From Nepenthes gracilis (taxonomy: Eukaryota > Streptophyta > Magnoliopsida > Caryophyllales > Nepenthaceae), in contig BSYO01000023.1 of NCBI GenBank assembly GCA_033239525.1, positions 10,854,385 to 10,918,384 of the forward strand: DNA of 64,000 bases. The letters are read 5' to 3'. The stretch's first letter is position 1, and every line of letters begins with the position of its first letter. Both the position numbers and the translations under genes were made by a program. This document shows positions 47,601 to 58,129 of the stretch, one piece after another. The notes beneath the pieces were generated by a model, which ran no database searches, was not told the DNA's origin, and saw only the letters and a list, made by a program, of their open reading frames with translations.

Positions 47601-48551
47601 CTTGACTCCAATGCTCTGATTCTTTTGGAAACGCTTCTCCTGAAGCTACTCCGACTTGATCAACAGGGTATGATCCAGATCTTCGTCATAAATTTAGCGT
47701 CCGAATGACACCAACAACTTCCAGATTGAATCTTGAAGTCCTCATCTACTATCATGCTTCAACAAATCTTTCAAATTCTTCAACCTCTTCCTGAGCATTG
47801 CTTTAAGAGATCGAACCACGAACTCTTTGTCCATCGATTCTTCAGCGATGAAAGATTTGCATGGAAGACTATCCACCCGATCACAGCGACGAGTGGGACT
47901 GGACAATCTTCAGTCTTTCCCTTGCTCCAATTGTAACTTCAGACTTCTACACGATCAGCATCATCGCTGTCAACGAAATCAGACTTGCACTTCATCGTCA
48001 TGTCTTCTAGTAAGGAGATACAAGTTGATTTGACTTGAACTTCTTCATCTTTATCTGCGACATCCAATCTTGAAGAATCTTCATTCATCTCCACTTTCAC
48101 CGCTAATCTCTCTGCCAATCAAAAATCTCCTTCTACTCCGCGAGATTTCGAGTCGATTAACTTTATCACATACTCCTTTGCTGACCAAAATCTCCTTCTA
48201 CTCCGCGAGATTTCGGACCAACTCCAATTTCAAGCCACTATTCTTCCAAAATTACAAAATCCAACAAACTCTCTACATATTTGTAGAAACCAAACAAAAT
48301 TCCAATTCAACTTCTATATCAAACCATACATTGCGTCACTTGTGCGACTCATCATTATCAGATGATCATTATTCCAATCCAAACCCAGACTCCTACAATT
48401 CGACCTTCTGATTCAAACCCAAATCTTCACAACTCAAATTTTCTATTATCAACCAAAGGTATTACTTGTTATACCCAAATATTAAGCCAATTATTTATCC
48501 AAAATAACCCAAAGTATCTCTCCTTACGACTTTTTCTCTGATACCACTTCT
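44662..48551 (-). other. Interior of the nested element
   Basis: 3.9 kb, strongly C/A/T-biased on the plus strand. The end beside the left LTR has the polyprotein-end/polypurine sequence also seen at 31116. No protease, RT or integrase motif was recognised on the minus strand, so it is either very decayed or a large non-autonomous (LARD-like) derivative. Short open frames on the plus strand have no family features. Confidence 0.6.
48530..48547 (-). other. Primer-binding site of the nested element
   Basis: Minus strand TGGTATCAGAG, four bases (gaag) from the LTR end. This is the classic site pairing with initiator-Met tRNA in plant LTR elements. Confidence 0.82.
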
Positions 48552-51191
48552 GTCACGAACCCGAACCAAGCAGGTCAATTTAAATAATTAATTATAATTT
48601 CTAAAATCTAAAATCCCAATTAATTTTAAAACCAATAATACCAAGTCCCAAAATTCGGGTGTGACAAACCGAAATATACACTCAATAAATTTAAAACCAT
48701 CACAGGACCTCATCGAACAATAGTCCGAGCAAAATAAATACGACCTGCTCTACAATCATCGTAAGGAGATAATAATCCGACCCAAAAATCAAAATCAAAC
48801 ATAAACAAATATTCGATTATTCCCAACATATAACAATAAGCCTATATCCGGCCAATTCCATCATCCAAATCCATCAAATATCAGTGCAAACCATAATAAA
48901 CAGAAACTCACCAACTCGGACGAATATCTGACCGATCATGTATCAGACCAGACGCATCCGAACCTTCTACTCGAAGGGACAAAACGAGAAAAATGAGCCT
49001 AATGCCCCAGCAAGTATCATATTTAGTCAAAAGAAGTCCAATAAATCAGAGAGAATGTCAAATGGGTGAAAAATCCAATCAAATTCCAAGATAAATCCAA
49101 ATCGCCGATAAAACGAATCCAACCGAAATCCAAGATCCAAATTTCAAAATTCAATGGTAGTCTCGTACTCAAAATCAAATATCTAAATCCAAACAAATGT
49201 CCAAATTTTCAAAATAGTCCTCGTTTGGGACGTATATATATATATATAAATATATATATAACCAAAACAGAGGTGATCCGAACGATTTAGAATCGATGTC
49301 GATCCGAGTCCAAATCCGAGTCCGAGTCCAAATCCAAATCCAATGCCCGATCGACTTGTGATTCGGGGCGTAATCCGATAGCTGGATGCCGAGTCAAGTC
49401 CAAGTCCAATGCCCGATCGGCTTGTGATTCGAGGCGTAATCCAATAACCGGATGATCCAATAGCGCGTGCGCAGATATCAAGCAAAGACCGCGGCGGATA
49501 TTCCAAAGGTTCGGATCAAAACATATAATCAAAATCGTTTCAGACGAGACATACCAAGCCCAATTATAGGCAAAAATCGCGAATCTTAAATCCAAGTCCA
49601 AAATCCATATCCAAATCAAAGTTCAAAACCAATTGATGCAAAAATATAAATTATGCACCGAATCTGGGTTCTCATTATTTAAAGACTAGCTTGAGGAAGG
49701 GTTACACATAATCCCGGTAACCTTAGGCCAAAATCCATGTACTATGTACCCATAGAAAAGGTTGCTCACTATGTTTTGCCACCCGCGGCTTTGGGTGCAT
49801 TCCTCAAGTTTGTCAGATATATTAGGACGTCCGAATATATTCTAAGGTCAAGTCAAATTATCCAAATGGGAAGGGTCACTACTCAAAGCCTTTCCTGCCG
49901 GCGGAAAGGGATTTCCAAATAACAGATAATCTCCCCGTCGGGAGCTGGCCAGAATCCAAATAATCCAAATCCAAACGTAGTGACCACAACCCGGCACGTG
50001 CATGTGACTGCACGGCCAATGCAAATTTCGTGTACATTTTTATATAAATATATTAATATAAAAATATACAGTGTCCAATAAATTATTCGGATTTTCAGAA
50101 AATTATCAAACTCTCCAAAATCATAAAACCCAATCCAACAATCCCCAAAACATCCAATGAATTACACATGCATGTCCAGAATAAATTATTCAGGCATATA
50201 AAAAATACATGCATGTTAGTAAAAATCCAAACAGTATCCAAAATATATCGGAATTAAAATTAGACCAAAGAGGGGGTTTACAGATACTTGCCTGGACCTC
50301 ATACTTTGCAGATCTGAAGAAAGAATGTCCCGAAGCGCTCCAATCGAGCCTTTCTCTCTCCACTGCCGTGCGTCCTCTCTCTCTCTCCTCCGTTTCTCTT
50401 CGGCTCGGTCTCTGCCCGGCCGTTGCTGGCCGCTGCCCTCAACGGCCGTCGTCCGCCACCACCGGCCTCACCCCAGTAAGACACCGGCGCCTGCAGTCGC
50501 CGTCTTCCTCCTCGGCAGCCGTTCTCTCTCTCTTTCTCGAAATTTCGCCGTCGATCTCCACCGGCATCGATTTCTTCCACAATCGCCGTCGCCCCAATCC
50601 ACCATCGCCGCGGCCTCGGCCCAACGACCGCCACGGCTTCACCCGCAACCCTCGCCGCTATCGCCGCCGCCGCCGCCGCCGATTCTTCCTTCTCCTCCTC
50701 CTCTTGCGATTTCGCGCGCCGATCTCACTCTCTCGTAGCTTTCGCCGCAAGCCATCACCACCACGCCGCCGCCGACAACCACCGCCACCGTGCCGTCCTC
50801 GCGCACGCCGCCGTCGCCGTCGCGGCTGCCTCTTCTTCTTCTTCTCTCGCGCCTCAAACCCTCTCTTTCTCCCTCTCACCTTCTCTCTCCCGATCTTCTT
50901 CTCCAGCTTTTCTCTTTTTTTTTTTTTCCTTTTTTTTCCAATTATATATATATATAATAATAATATTATTATTATATATATATATAAATATATATTATAT
51001 ATATATATTCCATTTTAATTTTCTTTTGATCCAAAATCCAAAACGATATTTGGGCAACACCCCGGGCGCCAGCCCAACCGATCCAAATATCCTCCAAAAT
51101 TTCTCAATATTTAATAAATTTTATCACGTCCAATTTGCCCAAAATTATAATTAATATTAAATTAATTCGAACAAATATCCGGGATATTACA
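48552..51191 (-). repeat. 5' LTR of the nested element
   Basis: Direct repeat of 42006-44661. Differences are substitutions plus many 1-5 base indels. Confidence 0.92.
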
Positions 51192-52534
51192 GCGATAATC
51201 TCGTTATCGTCATCATCAGACGAGACGCCTCAACAATAGTCATCGGGCGCTTAGAGCTCTCGGTCGGACGGCTTATTTTGGAACGAACGGGCGGCTCCTT
51301 AATCTTCAAGGGCTTTGCCTTTTTCTTTAGCTTTTTCCCTTTTTTCCCGGAAGAGAAAGAGGCGACATGGAGTACCCACTCAGCCTTAGCAAGATTTTCA
51401 GGTAACAGCCACGCGTTTTGCTTATTCTCATGAAAGCTCCCCAAGTTGGCCGCTACCAAGTCCAAAAGTCCTTGGACGGCCTCCCTCTCTTCCTTCGAGG
51501 GATCAGAACAGTAATGATTGGCCACATTTTCCCATTCATTGGAAATGCGCCAATCCTCCGGGACGCCCAGAAAGAAAAACTTGTCTTTCCACCTTTTGGT
51601 GGAATCTGGGTTCCCCCCGCACATTACAGAAAACTCTGGGCGGGGGGTCATAGTGACCCACTCAAGATTGTGTGTAAATCTAAACATAATCTTCACAACC
51701 TGCGCGTTCAGACGTTTTCCGTGGCAGCGAAGAAAAACACAGAGAGAAACCAAATACCTAATCGCATTAGGTTGGACCCTAGCGAATGGTTCTCCAAGCG
51801 CAGCCATGATATCATGGAACTCCCCCGGAACAGGGAATCGAAGCCCACCCTTTAGGTGGACCTCGTAAACGCTGATGAAGCCATCTGGGGGACTGCGTGC
51901 GCTCCCAGATGGCCCTAGAACAACCATCTCCATGGAATCAGGAATGGCGTACCTCTCCCGGATCTCGTCCAGCTTCTCCGGCGACAACGACGAAGCAATA
52001 TCAGCCACGCCAGGGGCCATGGGGAATAAGAAATGGGAACCCAGAAAAAGATGAAGGAAAACGATGGAGGAATGTGGAAAACAAAACGCAGAGGAGCAGA
52101 AGTGGTTCTAAGGGAAAGCAAAGCCGGTTTATAGATTTGAAATTTGAAAAGGCGCCATCATTACCCTGGCCACGCGTCACACGGCCATTTGACCCATAAA
52201 CATGATGACTCTGCAGTCCCGAGACGCCTGTCAAAGCGTCAATCCCGCATTTAATGCTCCGTAGAAACCAAAACGGCGGCGCCACGGGTTCTCGGACAAA
52301 GGAGAATTCTCGGACACCACAACACCAGATCCTTGGTTAATCGCAGTTCCGAGAACATTAATTGCCTCGGACCTGGCTGGAAATTAAGCCCTCATTTAGA
52401 AGCATTATCACTCCTCGGACGATCATCGTGTACTCGGACAGACTCCCACGGGAAAACTTATCTTGAAGAGCAGTGGTGATGAAAGGACATGCCAAACGAT
52501 CGAGGACTTCGAGCCCTTTGGCATTGGGGGCTAG

Positions 52535-53352
52535 TGTTGGGTCCCATTATCCGGGGACCATAAAAGGAGTACAGAATAGGACGAGTGCTTTTGAACCAAG
52601 AAGCCCAAGCTATCATATGTCCGAGAACTCATGCAACGCAAAATGACCAAGAACTCTCCGTGACCGTCCGACAATCCACATGTGGCTAATAGTACGCGGA
52701 CTCAGTCAAACTCCAAAGCAAGTCAGTAAAGGACGAGGACTTTCTCTGGTATCCGGGAATGCCAACTCAGCAACTTACCAGTTACCAAGGAGTGCATAAA
52801 TCCTGCTACACGCCGCCGTCGTCAGCAGCAATCCCCAGAGCATGCCCTGTCACCTCAAGACTGACATTCCTGGCACAGCATGGCCATTGGCGGCGTCAGT
52901 CTCTGGCTCACCAAACACGCTAGCGTGCCTGACACAGCATGGCTGTGTCAGCAGAGTTGGTAGCCGCCCTCCCGGTAGGCCTTAATAGCCGCATGGGCAT
53001 TCCCAACGGCTACATTTTGCCCCTATAAATATCCACTTAAAGCAAACGGAGAGGGGATCTTGGCTGGCGAGTAAACAGCTCAAGGAGAGATAAAAGAGTG
53101 TATTCTGAACCTTATAACTTGTAAGAAACAACGATCAACTAGTGGGAATCTTTCTCAGGCTCCTAGCCTCGTGGTTTTTCCCTCGTTTTAAAGGAGGGTT
53201 TCCCACGTAAAAACCTGCGTGTTCTCTCTCTCTGTCTCTCAACTCTCGCTCGCCCAAAAACAACTTACTTTCTCTCTTGTGTTGCGCTTGTTTNCGTCCG
53301 CCTGACGTCATCACGCGTCAGCTACATACGGCACTCGGATTCGGACGCAACA
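52535..53352 (+). repeat. 3' LTR of the Tat element
   Basis: Pairs with 33967-34778. TATA box at 53024-53031. Contains the only undetermined base of the window (N at 53294). Confidence 0.92.
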
Positions 53353-53655
53353 TTATTATTATTATTATTATTATTACATTTTAATATATTATTATTATTA
53401 ATTAATTAATTTTTTTATTACATTTATTTTCATTATACCCACAATTATTATTTTATAACAATTATTATGATTATGAGTTATTTTTAATTATTATTATTAA
53501 TATTTATTAGCATGTATTTTATTTTTATTTATTATTATTATTATTTATTATTTTATACTCATTATTATTTATAATATTTATTAATATCAATATTTTAATT
53601 TATTAATTACTATGTTAATTTAACATAACCCAAGTCAAAATATCAGGGCGTTACA
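53353..53655 (-). repeat. Right part of the LTR-like body split by the Tat element
   Basis: ATT-rich sequence ending in tatcagggcgttaca, which in minus sense is TGTAACGCCCTGATA, a typical Gypsy LTR start. It continues the (ATT)n run that stops at 33966. Confidence 0.6.
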
Positions 53656-53660
53656 TATTG

Positions 53661-54389
53661 GGTGTGGACATTATGTCTAAAATATGCACAAGTGCCTTGA
53701 AGTATAATTCAAGTATGCATTTACTATCCAAAATATACATATGTGTGGGTTAATCGCTGATTGAGTACCACTTGATCAGATGTGACCGGATCATATATTG
53801 ACATTGAACTAAAATTCATTTGACCTTAATATTTTTTTCAGCCTAATTCAATTTATTATTATTTTAAAAATAAATTAATATCTGTATCTTATAGTCTCAT
53901 TATCCTTTAATGGATTCTTTAATAAGAAAAATTAAACAAAATTTATAATTATTTAAACAGTTATTTTTTATTATTTACTACTAAATTAAATATTTAATAT
54001 ATGTTAACCCTATAAAAAATTTATAAACATATAATATTTAATTTTATTTATATCTTGAAATTTTTACTATTAAATTCTTATTTAATAATATATATATATT
54101 CAACTCCAATATTTTTCGTGCTCTTTATTAACTCCAAAAAAAGTGCATATGGCTTCATTTAATAAATGATATGTGGTCATCAAACTATATTTTTGGGAAT
54201 TTAATTCCCATTATAGCCCTAGGATAAAAAAATAGCTTTTTTTATTGAAAAATATACTTATTTTCGTTGCCCATAAATTCAATCGGAAAATGTCTTGTGA
54301 ACAATTAGGAAATCCTGCTTTAGATTGAAAAAAATATATAATATTGATGGATAGAACCATAAATGAGCTGACATACGAACTAAACTTGC
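53661..54389. other. AT-rich spacer, nothing recognised
   Basis: No coding or structural feature recognised beyond A/T-rich composition. Confidence 0.5.
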
Positions 54390-55249
54390 TGATGGAGATA
54401 AGGCCTAAGAGGTGGCGGCCCATGACGCCCTTCCATGAGCCTGAAGATCAGAGTGGCAACGTGGGACCTGAGACCAACCAATAAGAAATAGGTGATTAGG
54501 GTAGACCTGTGGGAACCCCTCTATCTCATCAGTCGACAAACAGTACAACGTTGCACTTACAATAATTGCCCAAAGCAATTCAACAAATATTCCCAAAATA
54601 TTGCTCAGGATCGCGAATCTTTCAGGAAGGCAGTTACATACCAACAAATCTCCCCAAAAAGTAGTTATCATACAGTAACCCTCGTGATCGCTATGAAGAA
54701 AAAGAATACTCCCAAATTGTCACGGTTGCCACAACAGGTCCATGTGATCCACGACGGGGCAACCAACAATCGGTTGTGAATCCCAAGGGCAGCCCAGACA
54801 ATTTCAATACTATAAATACTCCTCCATCCCTTTGGAAAGGGGGACCAAGTAATCTTTACCCTCAAGAATCCCAGAAAGAATGAAAGAGCTCTCATTCTCT
54901 CTCAAGCCACTCAGCTCGTGAGTGAACGCTCTTTAGAAAGTCGCTCTTCGTCGAACATATCCCATGGAGCCAAGTCCTCCAATCCATACTTAACCCCCTA
55001 TTCCTTCATGTATTCATTTATCCCTTACAGCCTCTATATTTCTCTCCATCTCAGAAAAGTTTTTGAATTGAGCGTCGGATGATATATTATAGAGTGAATC
55101 CTGCAGTCCTCTAACCTCTTGTTGACTTATTATGGCGTGTAAGATCCAAATTATCAAGAACGGAGGCCGGACCTGCCTTGGTTCTACTCGTTGGAAGAAA
55201 TTAAGTGATTACCTAATTTGTGCAATAATTTGGATCCAAGGACGCATCA
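54390..55249 (+). repeat. Solo LTR, plus orientation, Tat-like termini
   Basis: Starts TGATGGAGATAAGG and ends CAAGGACGCATCA, matching the termini of the solo LTR at 7036-7903 and the LTR at 55409-56353. A TATA box in ctataaatactcc (54820-54830) is followed by leader-like sequence. Flanks (aaactt on the left, aaaact on the right) only loosely resemble a target duplication, so the left edge may be 54387. Confidence 0.65.
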
Positions 55250-55408
55250 AAAACTATTTTTGTTATTTAAATCATTAAATAAAAAAATTAATTATCTAAA
55301 TTTAAATATGTAAAATATTATTTAAATAATTATTTGTGTTACATTTTTTATATATTAAGTTTAATATTTTATGAATATTAATATTATAAAATTTTTTATA
55401 AATATAAC

Positions 55409-56353
55409 TGATGCGTCATGAAACTGAGTTGATATAAGGATTAGGGAGCCTCCTATTCTTCCTCGTTGGGTTGAATTTAGGTAGGTTTAGCCTCCGTCAC
55501 TGATAACTTAGGTCTTGCGTAGCACAATAAACGAACAAGACGTCGTATAATTAACAAGATCTACTCCACGATTTATTCTCTGACGCTTAAATTAATAATC
55601 TTTCTCAAAAGATAGAAAAATATAGAGATGAGGGATATGGATGACGATGCAAGAATATGGATTTTGAGTTTGACTTAGAGGTTGCACTCGACATGGAACA
55701 ACTTTAATATTATGGGAGCGAGAATTGTGGAGAAATTCTTTGGAGGCTCTTTGGACAGAGAGAGGTTGCTTGAGAGCTCTTGAGTATGAGTATTTATGGG
55801 TGCGTCTAAGCGTGAGAGGAAGTGTGTTCCTTGGAGTTTGTCTTGAGAGTTTTTTATAACTTTTGGGCCAACTCAACCTAACTTAGGCGCCAAAGCTGGC
55901 CACCAATTGTCTAGGCGGATTTGACAGTCTGGCACGGGAATCGTGGTCACCAATTAGGGCAATCGTGATCATTTAAGAGGATCCCTTCCTTATTCGAGAA
56001 AATACTAGATGTGGCGGATATAGGAGTTGCCATTAGGAGGGAGCCGCTGATTTGGAGTTGCCGTTAGAAGTGATCTGTTGAGTTGTAACTGTCATTTCGA
56101 GAGAGATTGCAATTGGAGACAATATTCAGGGTATTGAGTTGACTAAGACAAGTAATCTCACTGTGCAAGAAGAGGATTGTGGGCTGTCACAATTGAGCTG
56201 ATGTCGACTTGGGCTGTCAGGCCTGCCGGGATGCTTATTTAGGTCAACGTAGGCGTTGACCTCTCCCTAGGCTTGTGGACCGATTGCCCGCTGGGCAAGC
56301 TGTTAGTAGGTGAGCTTTCATCCTGGGCCGGCTTGTTTTTTCCATCCCCATTA
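55409..56353 (-). repeat. 3' LTR of the second Tat element
   Basis: In minus sense the right end starts TAATGGGGATGG (the expected TG is changed), preceded by the tract TGGGGGCTAG, the same tract that precedes the 3' LTR at 52535. The left end is GACGCATCA. A minus-strand TATA-like box (cccataaatactc) lies near 55790-55803. The partner LTR would lie beyond the right edge. Confidence 0.68.
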
Positions 56354-57430
56354 CTAGCCCCCATGTCAGGGGTTTAAATTTTTAACCCCCGGCATATTCA
56401 CAGATGGAACGTCTCTCATTGTTTTTCTCTTTCATCCCTTACCTAGGCTGCTATCTAATTCCTTGCCTTACGGGTTTTGGTGGGATTCTCTCCACCCGTG
56501 ATTTTTTGCAAATTTGTCGGCATAGGAAATCTCTAACTTTTAATGGCCTATTGATGTTTTTGTGTTCTATAAATTGAGGGGTTCATTGTATCTTGCATCA
56601 CACCCTACTTTTATCAGTTAAGTGGCGTAGGAGCCCAGAATCCTCATGAAGCCTGAGTTGTAGGCTACCAGGATCGGAGGGAGCTTGTCTCTGGTGTTTG
56701 AAGGCATAATCCTGAGACACACAAGAGGTCTGCTTTAGTCACCTTTTTTTGCATGAGGAACCGCTTTGGTCATTCTTTTTCGTATCCTTTCTAGAACCAA
56801 GCCTACTGATATTTCTGAGTGGGGCGAGGCTTTCCTTTCGCTTTGTCACCACTTTGGGCGATGGCTTACCTTTGAAATGGGCTGCTATTTTGGCTCCTCG
56901 AGAACTACTATTTCTCGCGAGCAATGCCTTGCTGCTAGTAGTGTTGGCTGCAGGTTCCAGGTTCGAGGTCATTTCCTCTTGATTACGGGGTGAGACTTTC
57001 CTTTCCTCTAGCTCTATCTGGATGGCGGCCTCTCTTCATGAGGAGTTTTTGTCCTAACTCCTCATGAACTGCTATTCTTACGAGTCACGTTTTACAGTCC
57101 GTCGGAGGCTCGCCAGTCTCTTGCTTGAGCCCCTCTTGTTACTTGCATGTCTGGAAGTTCATTGCAGTTGAGTTGACTTTTTTTTTTTATAGCCGGATCA
57201 TCATTCCATGTATTCTTTTTTGTTATCTTTCTCTTCGTTGTACGTCAACCTCTGGATGCTATATACTTTGTAAACGGAGATTAATGAGTGGAACTATTTT
57301 TGTTCATATTGTTTACCCCTTTAATTTTCTGGATATTGTTCTCTTTTCTCTCTTCTTTTATTAACGCTGGATTGGGTTGAGAGACTATCAGTCTGGTCTG
57401 ATGCCGGACTGCTATCAATTCATTCTGAAG
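56354..57430. other. 3' region of the second Tat element between LTR and tandem array
   Basis: No supported gene. A G/C-poor T-rich stretch (57180-57370) and short direct repeats (tcatgagg.g.ttttt / ctcctcatga) are the only visible structures. Confidence 0.5.
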
Positions 57431-57780
57431 CCAAATTGGATTGTAAACTAGTTATACAGGTCGGACCGAATTGGGTCACTGACTAGTCAAACCGGTTAGA
57501 TGCCGAACTAGATCCATATTGGTCAAGCAGGGTGGGGGGCTGAAGTTGATCGTTGACAAGCTAGACTGGCCGGATGTCAGATTGGATTATCGATAAGTCA
57601 AATTGATTGGACGTCGGCTTGGTCGCTGATTGGTTAGGCAGGCCGGACATCGGATTAGGTCATTGACTAGTCAAACCGGCTGGACGCCGAATTTGATCGT
57701 TGGCCAGTCAATGTGACTAGATACCGGACTGGGTCATTGATCAGTTAGGCATGTTGGACGTCGAAGTGCATCGTCAGCCT
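57430..57780. repeat. 37-bp tandem array, about eight diverged copies
   Basis: Units such as cattgactagtcaaaccgg followed by ctggacgccgaatttgat recur every 36-41 bases from about 57477, with the shared core gtca(a/g).c..g(c/t)tgga(c/t)(g/a)(c/t)cg. Copies are strongly diverged. It lies between the antisense gene and the LTR. Confidence 0.8.
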
Positions 57781-58129
57781 ATCAGTCCAGTTTTGAGATC
57801 ATCACATTTGCTTGCCACCAATTCATTGTCCTCAAGAAGTGAAGCGTAGCGGCTTGGGAGGTTGCGCCATTCTGACATCTGACCCATCCCATTCTACGAA
57901 GTGTCTGCCACTTGTACGGTGGCAGGTCATCATTAACGACGCAGGATGTTTGAAGTGTCCAAATGTCCTTTGATGCCGACACTTGTCCAAGTTATCATGC
58001 GCGCACGTTTTCGAGGCATCGGTTTGAATTTCAAATGACGTCCTTTATAAAATGATGCCTCTTCACCATTCTCTCCCATTCTTCTTCTTCTTGGGTTGTC
58101 TTCTCTTTGTTTTCCTTGTGCATGCCACT

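Larger units (their letters stand above)
42006..51191 (-). mobile_element. Nested LTR retrotransposon with 2.65 kb LTRs, no intact coding region
   Basis: LTRs at 42006-44661 and 48552-51191 start tgtcacgaacccgaacc and end gatattaca. The target duplication GCGAT is exact (42001-42005 and 51192-51196). Next to the right LTR, the minus strand at 48530-48547 reads TGGTATCAGAG, a tRNA-iMet primer-binding site. Next to the left LTR it reads AAGGAGGTGAGAAA, a polypurine tract. The element therefore reads right to left. The 3.9 kb interior has no long open frame in either direction. It is the youngest layer of the nest and lies inside the Tat antisense gene. Confidence 0.92.
40910..52020 (-). pseudogene. 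Antisense gene of the Tat element (gypsy-type transposon domain), split by a nested element
   Basis: Read on the minus strand. The first exon part, 52020-51197, starts MAPGVADIASSLSPEKLDEI and holds a PF04195-like ('putative gypsy type transposon') domain: FISVYEVHLKGGLRFPVPGE, then IRYLVSLCVFLRCHGK and KDKFFFLGVPEDW. A Lys-rich stretch and acidic coding follow. The 9.2 kb nested element then interrupts it. The reading resumes at 42000-41451 (KRPRAILAPDVPVS and an acidic linker). An 80-bp intron (41450-41371, donor CAG|GT, acceptor tgatgcag) leads to a coiled-coil exon, 41370-40910, with one frameshift near 41240. Frames differ on the two sides of the insertion, so another shift exists. Function unknown; Tat elements are known to carry extra, sometimes antisense, open frames. 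Confidence 0.78.
33967..53352 (+). mobile_element. Tat-lineage Ty3/Gypsy retrotransposon, 19.4 kb including a nested element
   Basis: LTRs at 33967-34778 and 52535-53352 start TGTTGGGTCCC and end GACGCAACA. The target duplication TTATT is exact (33962-33966 and 53353-53357), although it lies in ATT-rich DNA. A TTGGCGCCGTCTGTGG primer-binding site follows the left LTR and an attgggggctag tract precedes the right LTR. Domain order is gag, protease, RT, RNase H, second (archaeal-type) RNase H, integrase. The second RNase H is the mark of the Tat lineage. A tandem array and an antisense gene fill the 3' region. The nested element 42006-51191 accounts for 9.2 kb. Stops and frameshifts make it non-autonomous now. 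Confidence 0.93.

Noticed and set aside
47060..48411. Short plus-strand open frames in the nested element's interior
   Set aside because: Antisense to the element and without domain, start context or homologues that I recognise.
33967..53352. Endogenous plant pararetrovirus
   Set aside because: LTRs, target duplication, integrase and Tat-type double RNase H identify an LTR retrotransposon; no movement protein was seen.
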